Below, in pieces: positions 1 to 13,500 of a stretch of 64,000 bases of DNA (position 1 is the first letter of the stretch; every line of letters begins with the position of its first letter). The position numbers and the translations under genes are program-made. The notes beneath the pieces are model-generated. The model was given only the letters and a program-made list of their open reading frames with translations, had not been told where the DNA came from and did no database searches. The DNA is from Gigantopelta aegis (Eukaryota; Mollusca; Gastropoda; Neomphalida; Peltospiridae): assembly GCF_016097555.1 (NCBI RefSeq), contig NC_054713.1, positions 8,418,345-8,482,344 on the forward strand, written 5' to 3'.

Positions 1-45
1 ATTTGCAGCAAACCCAAGAATGTCCGTTAAAATAAATCTCAAGAC

Positions 46-657
46 ATGTCAGTAAGGAAGATTTCTCGATTCTTCGGGAGGGTGCTGCGCAACTTCAGTC
101 GGAACAATCGAATTGATCCAGTCCCGGAGGTTTCGTCGAAGCCGGTCGACCCCGTTCCGCGTCCATCAAGATTTTTAAATTTCGATTTGATCGATGAAGT
201 CAAGGAACCACCCAAGGATCGCCACTTTTGGCGCGAGCTTTGCTGGACAGTTTGCTTCGTAACGACTGATGCTGATAACGCCTATCTCACCTACCACTGG
301 TGTCGCTGGTCCCCCGACACAACGATCAGCAACACTCGAGGAAATGCCGCCAGCGGCCCTTTCAAGGGCCACTACATCAACCTTTATAGCTGTAACAACA
401 ATAATACTAAAATTATAATTAAACAAAACGTTTTTTTAGAATCGCCAAAACTTCAAGTAGAGGCTTTTAGCCTATATAAAAAGCGAATACAAAAGGCAAC
501 TGGGCCCCTATGTATTAAAGGGACATTCCGTAGTTTGCTGCATTGTAAGATGTTTCCTACTAATAAAATATTTCTACGATTAAACTTACATATTAAATAT
601 ATTTTCTTGTTTAGAACATCAGTGTCTGTATATTCAATGTGTTTCTGGTCGTCTTAA
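46..657 (+). other. 203-codon open frame repeated in most satellite units, probably not a gene
   Basis: The frame starts MSVRKISRFFGRV and recurs in every unit, starting at 46, 772, 1498, 2223, 2949, 3675, 4403, 5129, 5855 and 6581. I recognise no domain. The first 56 residues are basic and proline-rich. The last 45 or so residues are translated from the embedded MITE, whose sequence elsewhere is plainly non-coding. The two units with indels change or shorten the frame (71 and 179 codons), so nothing seems to protect it. A short reverse-strand frame overlaps it. A real peptide from the first 70 codons cannot be excluded, but there is no positive evidence. Confidence 0.3.
355..370 (+). other. 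GC stem-loop in each satellite unit, resembling a histone 3' end hairpin
   Basis: GGCCCT, loop TTCA, AGGGCC: a perfect 6-bp stem with a 4-nt loop, followed by AC. The animal histone mRNA hairpin is also a 6-bp stem with a 4-nt loop, but its loop is usually UUUC or close to it. No histone coding sequence lies upstream in any frame, so this is a resemblance only. It recurs once per 726 bp. Confidence 0.35.
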
Positions 658-752
658 TATTTGTAAGAAGCGCAAACTGGATTTAGTCTTCAAATAATTT
701 CGTACGTCAGTCGATAATTTCCTAAAATTTGCAGCAAACCCAAGAATGTCCG
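519..752 (+). mobile_element. Internally deleted TTAA foldback MITE inside the satellite unit
   Basis: Ends AGGGACATTCC and GAATGTCCG match the dispersed MITE copies at 9838, 32009, 52139, 54128, 59898 and 62167, and TTAA flanks both sides (515-518, 753-756). Compared with full copies of about 375 bp, the centre and right arm after the CGTACGT core are missing, leaving 234 bp. The same copy is repeated in every unit of the array. Confidence 0.85.
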
Positions 753-3700
753 TTAAAATAAATCTCAAGACATGTCAGTAAGGAAGATTTCTCGATTCTT
801 CGGGAGGGTGCTGCGCAACTTCAGTCGGAACAATCGAATTGATCCAGTCCCGGAGGTTTCGTCGAAGCCGGTCGACCCCGTTCCGCGTCCATCAAGATTT
901 TTAAATTTCGATTTGATCGATGAAGTCAAGGAACCACCCAAGGATCGCCACTTTTGGCGCGAGCTTTGCTGGACAGTTTGCTTCGTAACGACTGATGCTG
1001 ATAACGCCTATCTCACCTACCACTGGTGTCGCTGGTCCCCCGACACAACGATCAGCAACACTCGAGGAAATGCCGCCAGCGGCCCTTTCAAGGGCCACTA
1101 CATCAACCTTTATAGCTGTAACAACAATAATACTAAAATTATAATTAAACAAAACGTTTTTTTAGAATCGCCAAAACTTCAAGTAGAGGCTTTTAGCCTA
1201 TATAAAAAGCGAATACAAAAGGCAACTGGGCCCCTATGTATTAAAGGGACATTCCGTAGTTTGCTGCATTGTAAGATGTTTCCTACTAATAAAATATTTC
1301 TACGATTAAACTTACATATTAAATATATTTTCTTGTTTAGAACATCAGTGTCTGTATATTCAATGTGTTTCTGGTCGTCTTAATATTTGTAAGAAGCGCA
1401 AACTGGATTTAGTCTTCAAATAATTTCGTACGTCAGTCGATAATTTCCTAAAATTTGCAGCAAACCCAAGAATGTCCGTTAAAATAAATCTCAAGACATG
1501 TCAGTAAGGAAGATTTCTCGATTCTTCGGGAGGGTGCTGCGCAACTTCAGTCGGAACAATCGAATTGATCCAGTCCCGGAGGTTTCGTCGAAGCCGGTCG
1601 ACCCCGTTCCGCGTCCATCAAGATTTTTAAATTTCGATTTGATCGATGAAGTCAAGGAACCACCAAGGATCGCCACTTTTGGCGCGAGCTTTGCTGGACA
1701 GTTTGCTTCGTAACGACTGATGCTGATAACGCCTATCTCACCTACCACTGGTGTCGCTGGTCCCCCGACACAACGATCAGCAACACTCGAGGAAATGCCG
1801 CCAGCGGCCCTTTCAAGGGCCACTACATCAACCTTTATAGCTGTAACAACAATAATACTAAAATTATAATTAAACAAAACGTTTTTTTAGAATCGCCAAA
1901 ACTTCAAGTAGAGGCTTTTAGCCTATATAAAAAGCGAATACAAAAGGCAACTGGGCCCCTATGTATTAAAGGGACATTCCGTAGTTTGCTGCATTGTAAG
2001 ATGTTTCCTACTAATAAAATATTTCTACGATTAAACTTACATATTAAATATATTTTCTTGTTTAGAACATCAGTGTCTGTATATTCAATGTGTTTCTGGT
2101 CGTCTTAATATTTGTAAGAAGCGCAAACTGGATTTAGTCTTCAAATAATTTCGTACGTCAGTCGATAATTTCCTAAAATTTGCAGCAAACCCAAGAATGT
2201 CCGTTAAAATAAATCTCAAGACATGTCAGTAAGGAAGATTTCTCGATTCTTCGGGAGGGTGCTGCGCAACTTCAGTCGGAACAATCGAATTGATCCAGTC
2301 CCGGAGGTTTCGTCGAAGCCGGTCGACCCCGTTCCGCGTCCATCAAGATTTTTAAATTTCGATTTGATCGATGAAGTCAAGGAACCACCCAAGGATCGCC
2401 ACTTTTGGCGCGAGCTTTGCTGGACAGTTTGCTTCGTAACGACTGATGCTGATAACGCCTATCTCACCTACCACTGGTGTCGCTGGTCCCCCGACACAAC
2501 GATCAGCAACACTCGAGGAAATGCCGCCAGCGGCCCTTTCAAGGGCCACTACATCAACCTTTATAGCTGTAACAACAATAATACTAAAATTATAATTAAA
2601 CAAAACGTTTTTTTAGAATCGCCAAAACTTCAAGTAGAGGCTTTTAGCCTATATAAAAAGCGAATACAAAAGGCAACTGGGCCCCTATGTATTAAAGGGA
2701 CATTCCGTAGTTTGCTGCATTGTAAGATGTTTCCTACTAATAAAATATTTCTACGATTAAACTTACATATTAAATATATTTTCTTGTTTAGAACATCAGT
2801 GTCTGTATATTCAATGTGTTTCTGGTCGTCTTAATATTTGTAAGAAGCGCAAACTGGATTTAGTCTTCAAATAATTTCGTACGTCAGTCGATAATTTCCT
2901 AAAATTTGCAGCAAACCCAAGAATGTCCGTTAAAATAAATCTCAAGACATGTCAGTAAGGAAGATTTCTCGATTCTTCGGGAGGGTGCTGCGCAACTTCA
3001 GTCGGAACAATCGAATTGATCCAGTCCCGGAGGTTTCGTCGAAGCCGGTCGACCCCGTTCCGCGTCCATCAAGATTTTTAAATTTCGATTTGATCGATGA
3101 AGTCAAGGAACCACCCAAGGATCGCCACTTTTGGCGCGAGCTTTGCTGGACAGTTTGCTTCGTAACGACTGATGCTGATAACGCCTATCTCACCTACCAC
3201 TGGTGTCGCTGGTCCCCCGACACAACGATCAGCAACACTCGAGGAAATGCCGCCAGCGGCCCTTTCAAGGGCCACTACATCAACCTTTATAGCTGTAACA
3301 ACAATAATACTAAAATTATAATTAAACAAAACGTTTTTTTAGAATCGCCAAAACTTCAAGTAGAGGCTTTTAGCCTATATAAAAAGCGAATACAAAAGGC
3401 AACTGGGCCCCTATGTATTAAAGGGACATTCCGTAGTTTGCTGCATTGTAAGATGTTTCCTACTAATAAAATATTTCTACGATTAAACTTACATATTAAA
3501 TATATTTTCTTGTTTAGAACATCAGTGTCTGTATATTCAATGTGTTTCTGGTCGTCTTAATATTTGTAAGAAGCGCAAACTGGATTTAGTCTTCAAATAA
3601 TTTCGTACGTCAGTCGATAATTTCCTAAAATTTGCAGCAAACCCAAGAATGTCCGTTAAAATAAATCTCAAGACATGTCAGTAAGGAAGATTTCTCGATT

Positions 3701-6700
3701 CTTCGGGAGGGTGCTGCGCAACTTCAGTCGGAACAATCGAATTGATCCAGTCCCGGAGGTTTCGTCGAAGCCGGTCGACCCCGTTCCGCGTCCATCAAGA
3801 TTTTTAAATTTCGATTTGATCGATGAAGTCAAGGAACCACCCAAGGATCGCCACTTTTGGCGCGAGCTTTGCTGGACAGTTTGCTTCGTAACGACTGATG
3901 CTGATAACGCCTATCTCACCTACCACTGGTGTCGCTGGTCCCCCGACACAACGATCAGCAACACTCGAGGAAATGCCGCCAGCGGCCCTTTCAAGGGCCA
4001 CTACATCAACCTTTATAGCTGTAACAACAATAATACTAAAATTATAATTAAACAAAACGTTTTTTTAGAATCGCCAAAACTTCAAGTAGAGGCTTTTAGC
4101 CTATATAAAAAGCGAATACAAAAGGCAACTGGGCCCCTATGTATTAAAGGGACATTCCGTAGTTTGCTGCATTGTAAGATGTTTTTCCTACTAATAAAAT
4201 ATTTCTACGATTAAACTTACATATTAAATATATTTTCTTGTTTAGAACATCAGTGTCTGTATATTCAATGTGTTTCTGGTCGTCTTAATATTTGTAAGAA
4301 GCGCAAACTGGATTTAGTCTTCAAATAATTTCGTACGTCAGTCGATAATTTCCTAAAATTTGCAGCAAACCCAAGAATGTCCGTTAAAATAAATCTCAAG
4401 ACATGTCAGTAAGGAAGATTTCTCGATTCTTCGGGAGGGTGCTGCGCAACTTCAGTCGGAACAATCGAATTGATCCAGTCCCGGAGGTTTCGTCGAAGCC
4501 GGTCGACCCCGTTCCGCGTCCATCAAGATTTTTAAATTTCGATTTGATCGATGAAGTCAAGGAACCACCCAAGGATCGCCACTTTTGGCGCGAGCTTTGC
4601 TGGACAGTTTGCTTCGTAACGACTGATGCTGATAACGCCTATCTCACCTACCACTGGTGTCGCTGGTCCCCCGACACAACGATCAGCAACACTCGAGGAA
4701 ATGCCGCCAGCGGCCCTTTCAAGGGCCACTACATCAACCTTTATAGCTGTAACAACAATAATACTAAAATTATAATTAAACAAAACGTTTTTTTAGAATC
4801 GCCAAAACTTCAAGTAGAGGCTTTTAGCCTATATAAAAAGCGAATACAAAAGGCAACTGGGCCCCTATGTATTAAAGGGACATTCCGTAGTTTGCTGCAT
4901 TGTAAGATGTTTCCTACTAATAAAATATTTCTACGATTAAACTTACATATTAAATATATTTTCTTGTTTAGAACATCAGTGTCTGTATATTCAATGTGTT
5001 TCTGGTCGTCTTAATATTTGTAAGAAGCGCAAACTGGATTTAGTCTTCAAATAATTTCGTACGTCAGTCGATAATTTCCTAAAATTTGCAGCAAACCCAA
5101 GAATGTCCGTTAAAATAAATCTCAAGACATGTCAGTAAGGAAGATTTCTCGATTCTTCGGGAGGGTGCTGCGCAACTTCAGTCGGAACAATCGAATTGAT
5201 CCAGTCCCGGAGGTTTCGTCGAAGCCGGTCGACCCCGTTCCGCGTCCATCAAGATTTTTAAATTTCGATTTGATCGATGAAGTCAAGGAACCACCCAAGG
5301 ATCGCCACTTTTGGCGCGAGCTTTGCTGGACAGTTTGCTTCGTAACGACTGATGCTGATAACGCCTATCTCACCTACCACTGGTGTCGCTGGTCCCCCGA
5401 CACAACGATCAGCAACACTCGAGGAAATGCCGCCAGCGGCCCTTTCAAGGGCCACTACATCAACCTTTATAGCTGTAACAACAATAATACTAAAATTATA
5501 ATTAAACAAAACGTTTTTTTAGAATCGCCAAAACTTCAAGTAGAGGCTTTTAGCCTATATAAAAAGCGAATACAAAAGGCAACTGGGCCCCTATGTATTA
5601 AAGGGACATTCCGTAGTTTGCTGCATTGTAAGATGTTTCCTACTAATAAAATATTTCTACGATTAAACTTACATATTAAATATATTTTCTTGTTTAGAAC
5701 ATCAGTGTCTGTATATTCAATGTGTTTCTGGTCGTCTTAATATTTGTAAGAAGCGCAAACTGGATTTAGTCTTCAAATAATTTCGTACGTCAGTCGATAA
5801 TTTCCTAAAATTTGCAGCAAACCCAAGAATGTCCGTTAAAATAAATCTCAAGACATGTCAGTAAGGAAGATTTCTCGATTCTTCGGGAGGGTGCTGCGCA
5901 ACTTCAGTCGGAACAATCGAATTGATCCAGTCCCGGAGGTTTCGTCGAAGCCGGTCGACCCCGTTCCGCGTCCATCAAGATTTTTAAATTTCGATTTGAT
6001 CGATGAAGTCAAGGAACCACCCAAGGATCGCCACTTTTGGCGCGAGCTTTGCTGGACAGTTTGCTTCGTAACGACTGATGCTGATAACGCCTATCTCACC
6101 TACCACTGGTGTCGCTGGTCCCCCGACACAACGATCAGCAACACTCGAGGAAATGCCGCCAGCGGCCCTTTCAAGGGCCACTACATCAACCTTTATAGCT
6201 GTAACAACAATAATACTAAAATTATAATTAAACAAAACGTTTTTTTAGAATCGCCAAAACTTCAAGTAGAGGCTTTTAGCCTATATAAAAAGCGAATACA
6301 AAAGGCAACTGGGCCCCTATGTATTAAAGGGACATTCCGTAGTTTGCTGCATTGTAAGATGTTTCCTACTAATAAAATATTTCTACGATTAAACTTACAT
6401 ATTAAATATATTTTCTTGTTTAGAACATCAGTGTCTGTATATTCAATGTGTTTCTGGTCGTCTTAATATTTGTAAGAAGCGCAAACTGGATTTAGTCTTC
6501 AAATAATTTCGTACGTCAGTCGATAATTTCCTAAAATTTGCAGCAAACCCAAGAATGTCCGTTAAAATAAATCTCAAGACATGTCAGTAAGGAAGATTTC
6601 TCGATTCTTCGGGAGGGTGCTGCGCAACTTCAGTCGGAACAATCGAATTGATCCAGTCCCGGAGGTTTCGTCGAAGCCGGTCGACCCCGTTCCGCGTCCA

Positions 6701-7357
6701 TCAAGATTTTTAAATTTCGATTTGATCGATGAAGTCAAGGAACCACCCAAGGATCGCCACTTTTGGCGCGAGCTTTGCTGGACAGTTTGCTTCGTAACGA
6801 CTGATGCTGATAACGCCTATCTCACCTACCACTGGTGTCGCTGGTCCCCCGACACAACGATCAGCAACACTCGAGGAAATGCCGCCAGCGGCCCTTTCAA
6901 GGGCCACTACATCAACCTTTATAGCTGTAACAACAATAATACTAAAATTATAATTAAACAAAACGTTTTTTTAGAATCGCCAAAACTTCAAGTAGAGGCT
7001 TTTAGCCTATATAAAAAGCGAATACAAAAGGCAACTGGGCCCCTATGTATTAAAGGGACATTCCGTAGTTTGCTGCATTGTAAGATGTTTCCTACTAATA
7101 AAATATTTCTACGATTAAACTTACATATTAAATATATTTTCTTGTTTAGAACATCAGTGTCTGTATATTCAATGTGTTTCTGGTCGTCTTAATATTTGTA
7201 AGAAGCGCAAACTGGATTTAGTCTTCAAATAATTTCGTACGTCAGTCGATAATTTCCTAAAATTTGCAGCAAACCCAAGAATGTCCGTTAAAATAAATCT
7301 CAAGACATGTCAGTAAGGAAGATTTCTCGATTCTTCGGGAGGGTGCTGCGCAACTTC

Positions 7358-7718
7358 TCACTTTCGAAAAATAGAGGCTTACGCCTTCAAAAACACTATT
7401 TCCAACATGTTAGCACTTTCAGCACGTTCGTGGATCCTGCCGGACATATTTTATGGTCATTTGCAAATCCATAGGGTTCCCACCCACCCTGATTACGCCC
7501 CTAATTAGCAATTTCTAAAATCGATTGAAAATCAACGATGGCGTCCCATGACGTCAGATATACGGGGCGTGTGTCAAAAGTAAAGGTGCGGGATCCTTAT
7601 TATTTTCGTTTTGTACTTTCAACAAGTTGAATTATATTTGATTTCTGGCATTCTAGTATATTACTAATAATAAATAATTGTTTTCATTTATTATCGTATA
7701 TATCAATAATAATAATAA

Positions 7719-7753
<35 letters not shown>

Positions 7754-9647
7754 TGATGAATTTTAAAAGTCACATTTTCTTTGTGAAAGGAACAAAGGCT
7801 TGAAAATTGAAAGAAATGACATATCAGCAAAATATCAACTTTGGGACTGTTTAGTATTTATCATAAGACAGGGGCGGATTATACTTTAGGTGGGGGAGGG
7901 AGGGGGGGGGTCCCGAAACAATATGTAAATGTTTATAATTTGAAATTATAAATTGTACAGGTTATCTACGTGGTGGGGGTGGGTTTTTTTTTTAGCCGGA
8001 TAGAATCCGCCCGTTTAAATATTAAAATTAAGCAAATAATTTTGAAGCAGGACGGTTAGACCCCTTGTTAATAATTATAAATATTAATATAGTGACACAC
8101 ACTAAACAGTCACAAAAGTGGATTATTAATTATTATTTTTGACGTGTTGTTCCATTTGCCCTTTTCTGGTTAGTCTCCCATCCTCCGCAAAATAATTCCT
8201 GGATCTACTCCTGAATACAGAATTATTTTCAACGACGGTCTAAAGGCTAGAGCTAGCTCAGATTGACCGTGTGAATACACAGATCAGTGGCCGACTGACT
8301 CTCCTGCATCAGAATGCGATTGTGTAAAACAAAAATTCCACTGAAATAAATAATCCACCCTATAGTGGTACAGACTGTTTAAATGCGAATTATAATTAAG
8401 CCGAATTATATTTTCACTTCGTTGACAAAACCAAATAGAGGACCCCTTCCTCCTCTCACCCAAAGTCAGCAGTCGAGTATGCGAAACTTGGGCCGATTGT
8501 TTTCTTTGTACAGTAAACTTCTTTTTTTTTTTTAAATCAAGCAAGCAATGGGGTGGACGGCTCTCACACTGAGGGGGGCGGGCAACATTACTGAATAGTC
8601 TTATGGGGCAAATACAAGACACGTGTGCAGCGATTTTAGCGATTCTAGACTGGCGATCTAACAGGTCATACGGGCTCCTATTTTTGCAGACTGATTTTTG
8701 CCCGAATTAAACGAAAATGGAATTTTAAAAAACTACATTTTATTTATATTAGCCATATTTGTGAATGACTGCGGCTGGTATTTGTACGAATGGCTAATTA
8801 CATGTAGGCCTACAAATATAACGTGAGAGACAAGTGGACGAACACTTAAAATCGTAGTTTCAGTTTATAAAATACGTGTCTTTACATTATATACACTGCA
8901 GACAAGAAAAATAGGTGGAACTACAACGATTAATATAATATTTCATGGAGGATGACTGACCATGGGACGAAGTTTAGGGCTACTATGACATGGGCCCCGA
9001 GACATACAGAGTCGAATTATTCTGAACTAGTGGTTAAAATGACGAATCAAGAGAGGTATAATAATAATAATAATAATTATCATCATCATCATTATTGTTA
9101 TAAAGGAAGCGGGAAAAAGTGGGAGAAAAAAATTCCACCGTGTTCAACGTTTTTGAGTCTTGAGATAAACCCTGCGTTCATCGCCCCATCTAGCGGCAGT
9201 TACAACGTAAATACTTCCGTTTTGTGAGTGATCCGCAACTGGCGTATCAAGTGTGTCCCCTTTGAGGAGTTACATTAAGTCGTTTGCAGCATCATTTTTC
9301 ATAAAACTAGTCATGCACAATCTATATATGTTTCCCCTACTGGTACTATAAAATTTCAAAGGATATAAAAAGAAAAACATCAAAAACTTCATCTCTCTTT
9401 TTAAACGTCTTCTTTTTTTCATGTCGTCTGCTCGTGTAAAGTTTTAATAGTGGTTATGTATCGCCGTCCAAAATAAAACCAAGACTATATACTGTTATAG
9501 TTATTTTACGTACAATTTCAAGAAACATGTATTATCTGTTTGTTAGAATATTTGTTTAATGAAATTTACATAGAAATGACTAAAAATTGAATATACCGAC
9601 AGACTGATCGGTAACTACAGGTGGTCCGGAAGTGGCACATCACCTGT
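7358..9647. other. Gene-empty AT-rich stretch with simple repeats
   Basis: Only short, unconvincing frames are present. It holds an (ATT)n tract near 7720-7750, an AAT/ATC-rich tract near 9060-9095 and one candidate short inverted-repeat element (7869-8014). No coding or RNA gene was seen. Confidence 0.6.
7869..8014. mobile_element. Candidate short MITE with GGGCGGATT ends
   Basis: The left end CAGGGGCGGATT is matched in inverse by AATCCGCCCGT at the right, about 146 bp apart, enclosing G-rich and T-rich low-complexity sequence. No clear target duplication was seen, so assignment as a MITE is tentative. Confidence 0.4.
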
Positions 9648-9720
9648 ATTAGAACGATCAGAAACACGTTAATTACAGTCGTTAAAAAGTCTCTGCACTA
9701 ACAAACTCAGGAATGTCCCT
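9648..9720. mobile_element. Truncated right end of the TTAA foldback MITE
   Basis: It matches the last ~73 bp of the MITE at 9838-10212, including the AGGAATGTCCCT terminus followed by TTAA. The left part is absent. Confidence 0.7.
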
Positions 9721-9837
9721 TTAAACATTCATTCATTCCAGCTAGCCAACGGGAGCAGGGAGACCAAAAGTGCTCATGGAATTATAGCGCGAGAGTCCTA
9801 GGGCATTACAAACACAAAGCAATAAATCTAGTTTTAA

Positions 9838-10212
9838 AGGGACATTCCTGATTTTTCTGCATTGTTTCCGACTAATAAAATATTTCTACGATTAAACTTA
9901 CATATTAAATATATTTTCTTGTTTAGAATATCAGTATCTGTATATTCAATGTGTTGCTGGTCGTCTTAATATTTGTAAGAAGCCCCAAACTGGATTTTGT
10001 CTTCAAATAATTTCGTACGTACGAAAAAACAATATTTTAGGAAATAAGATGAAATTTAACCTAGTACAAATATAAGAACGATCAGAAACACGTTCAGTAT
10101 ACAGCCACTAATATTTTAAGCAAAAAAATATATTTGATATGTAATTACAATCGTTAAAAAGTCTGTTAGTTAATAACATCTTAAAAAGTGCAGCAAACTC
10201 AGGAATGTCCCG
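9838..10212. mobile_element. TTAA-flanked foldback MITE, 375 bp
   Basis: Termini AGGGACATTCC and its inverse are flanked by TTAA at 9834-9837 and 10213-10216. The two halves are diverged inverted copies of each other around a palindromic TCGTACGTACGA-like core. There is no coding capacity. TTAA target choice points to a piggyBac or Kolobok transposase supplied in trans. Confidence 0.85.
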
Positions 10213-10536
10213 TTAAGTCCCTCCAATGTCTGCCAAGAAAACGTGCATTACAGTTGGACTTGGGGGTCCAGTCAGGACCTCCATCTGTGATGAATGATAA
10301 CACTGGCTTTTCCAAATCAGGATTTTTTTCAAATATGTCATGAATGTCATTCACATGATGCTCAATACAACCGATTTCAGTCTAAACAATGACGTTACTT
10401 CGTTGTTTGTGACTTAGATTTGCCACACTGTTACTGTGAAGGCAGGAGAGCAGAGCTAGCCGCACACGCAAAATTTGAATGTGTCCGCCGATTCGCGCAT
10501 CAATGGATCGACATTTTTCATTTTAAAAAAAAGTGT
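10213..10536. other. Gene-empty stretch
   Basis: No gene or known repeat was recognised between the MITE and the LINE tail. Confidence 0.5.
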
Positions 10537-13500
10537 ACGAATGAATGAATGTTTGTTTAACGACACCCCAGCACAAAAATACATATCGGCTATTGGGTGT
10601 CACAAATGGTAAGTATATGGAAATATTATTTATATATATTCATGTAAAACCACAGTGTAAGGAGCTGTGGGGAAAAAAGTATAATACAATACATAAAATC
10701 AAGGTAACTACATTTTAAAACTTGGTATAGAAGTCAAAGTGAGTACATTTTAAAACTTTCTATAGAAGTCAAAGTGTTTTAAAAACTTTACAATTAATTC
10801 TGGGTGGAATTTAAAAGATTCCAAAACATTTCTGTTGCCAAATATATCATTTCTCGTCGGCTTGAGATGATCACACTCCACCAAAATGTGACGCACAGTC
10901 AGTGTACACGGACAATGTTCACACAGAGGGGGAGGGTCCTTCTTTAAAATAAATGACGCATGGCCGATGCGGGCACGGCACAAGACTACTTCATCCTTCT
11001 TGCATCGCCTGTAGGATGACTGCCACTCTTCCAGGACTGCTTTGACAGAATGAAGCTTGTTCGCAACCGCACTGTCCCAATCGTCTTGCCAAGTCGAAAA
11101 GATATATTGCTTTATATGAAATTTAAAATCACTGTAGGGGACACGGGGCATGTTCAAAGCAGACTTGGCAGCAACATCTGCCTTTTCGTTACCCCTAATG
11201 CCGACATGACTGGCAATAAATTATAACATCTTTACTGGTAATTGATAAAAAGACACACGTTCGTATCACCATTCCAACTAAGGGGTGCTCCAATTTCATG
11301 TACTGTAGAGGTTGGAGACACGAAAGTGAGTGTAAAAATAATATATTTGGATGCACATGACTCCTTAATCTGTTCCAGGGCTTTAATGATTGATGCTGAA
11401 TCGTGCAATCTCATGGGAAAAACTGTAGCACAAGCTACAGAATTCCCATCCCGTGATCCGTCTGTGTAAACAAGCCTTCAAGCCCTTCTTTTTCACATAC
11501 TGTAAATGAGGAACAAAAGATAGCCTCCTGTCAAAACTAACCTCCAGAAATTTGGTCTCCTCCACAACTGGAACTAGAATTTTGTCCAGAAACAGCTGAG
11601 GATCTAAATGGTGACCTCTTTTCTGGCAGATATCCATACAGACGGTTTTTGACTTTGAGATTCGAAATCCATTGTCAGTTGGCCATTGTTGAAGTTTATT
11701 CAAACAAAGCTGCAACTGACGTTCAATAATACTCATACTGGACGACCTGTAGCAAATCTGAAAATCGTCCACATATAACGATCTATCAACGCCAGGTTTT
11801 AAACACTGGGTGATGCTGTTAATTTTCACGGAAAATAAAGTTACTGACAGGATGCTACCTTGAGGCACACCCATCTCTTGGGAGTGAGCATCGGATAACG
11901 TAGATCCCACTCGTACCTTGAAAGACCTATTCTGTAAGAAATTTGAGATCATGCCATGGAGGTCTTTCAAAATCCCATCATAAGCTTTCTCGAGGTCAAA
12001 AAAGACCGATACCAAATGCTGGTTATGGATAAAAAGCATCCCTACAAAACGTTTCCAATCTAACAAGATGATCGACCGTGTCTTTAGGCCTGAACCCACA
12101 TTGCACGTTAGTAAGCAATTTGTGGGACTCAAGATACCAGACAAGTCCACGGTTGATCATTCTTTCCATGGTTTTACAAATGCAACTTGTCAAAGCAATA
12201 GGGCGATAACTGGTAGGATTTGTTGGATCCTTACCAGGCTTAGGAATAGGAATGACAATGTCTTTTCTCCAATCAGAAGGAAAGTCACCCGAAATCCAGA
12301 TATTGTTAAAGATATTTAATAGAACCATTAAGGATGATTCAGTTAAGTGTTTTAAGAGTTGATAATGTATTTCATCTGGTCCTACCGAAGTATCATGGGC
12401 TCTACGTAGGGCGTCCTCCAAAGAGAAGTGCCTGTTGTATACTTCAACAGTTAATAGTTGCTTTTCAGCTTTATTTCTGACTGACGTAAAAGCATCTGTA
12501 CTGAAAGAAGAAGAAGAAGAGTTATGGGAGAAACTGTCTGCCAATGCATTGGCAATGTCACGATGAGACGTAACATCCGTGTCATTGACAGACAAATGGC
12601 GAACTGTATTATTGGATTCTTTTCCCTTGATTTTACGTATCCTATTCCAGACAGATTTCACAGATGTTTGAGAAGTCAACTTGGAGACATAATTTCTCCA
12701 AGATGATTTCTTACTCTGTCTGATAGTTTTACGAGCCTTTGCCCGAGCAATGCGATAACTATTCAGGTTATCCCCGGTAAGTTCGCGTTTGAACCTCTCG
12801 AGGGTCCTGTTTCGCTCTTTGATTGCATCTTTGCATGTCTTGCATGTCTCTCATTAAGTAATATTAAGTCATTTTTGAGAATTAAGTCTTCTAATTGTTT
12901 ACCCTCTAGTGTTTATGTCATCGCATCCCCACAAAGTGTGGTGTGCATGATAATAAAGGGAGTAGATCAAGAAGACCTTGAAAGTCCCTAGTGACCTTGA
13001 AAGTCCCTAACTGTAATTGTTTCGAGGGGGTAAATAAACTGAACAGAGAGTAATAGTTTTAAGAGCCGTGACCTTTACGGCCACAGCTTGTAAAGTCGAC
13101 TTTAATATGACTTCACTCTGGGGAATGTTTTCATTTACAATAATGGAAACGCCCCAAGACGCTCTGTTTTCACTCTGTTGACATTTATGGTAGAGATTAA
13201 ATCCTCTCATGTTAATACTGTCAGTATCCTGTTGACATTTATGGTAGAGATTAAATCCTCTGATGTTAATACTGTCAGTATCCTTCAGGAAAGTTTCCTG
13301 AAGACACACTGTAAGAGGATTATACTTTTGAATTAGAAGACTTAATTCATCAAAATTATTAAGTCTTCTAAGCCCACGACAGTTCCATTGGATAACTTTA
13401 TTTTCCATCGGGAGGAAGTATGGGTTTTATCTTTGGCTTTGCTGGTTTTTGGTCTTTGTGATCGGCAATGATCTGGAGATGAAATCTCCATATCATCATC

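Larger units (their letters stand above)
1..7357 (+). repeat. 726-bp tandem satellite array, ten units plus a partial one
   Basis: Units begin at 1, 727, 1453, 2178, 2904, 3630, 4358, 5084, 5810, 6536 and 7262; the last stops after 96 bp at 7357, where the sequence changes abruptly. Spacing is 726 bp except for one 725-bp unit (one C missing near 1663) and one 728-bp unit (two extra T near 4182). By eye the units are otherwise identical. The array runs off the left edge of the window. About one third of each unit (519-752 in the first) is a deleted copy of the dispersed TTAA MITE; the remaining 492 bp contain a more GC-rich stretch. Such identity implies very recent amplification, ongoing homogenisation, or an assembly effect. 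Confidence 0.97.

Noticed and set aside
175-426. 83-residue reverse frame in each satellite unit
   Set aside because: Shadow of the plus strand with no domain; it lengthens to 128 codons in the unit with a deletion, so it shows no constraint.
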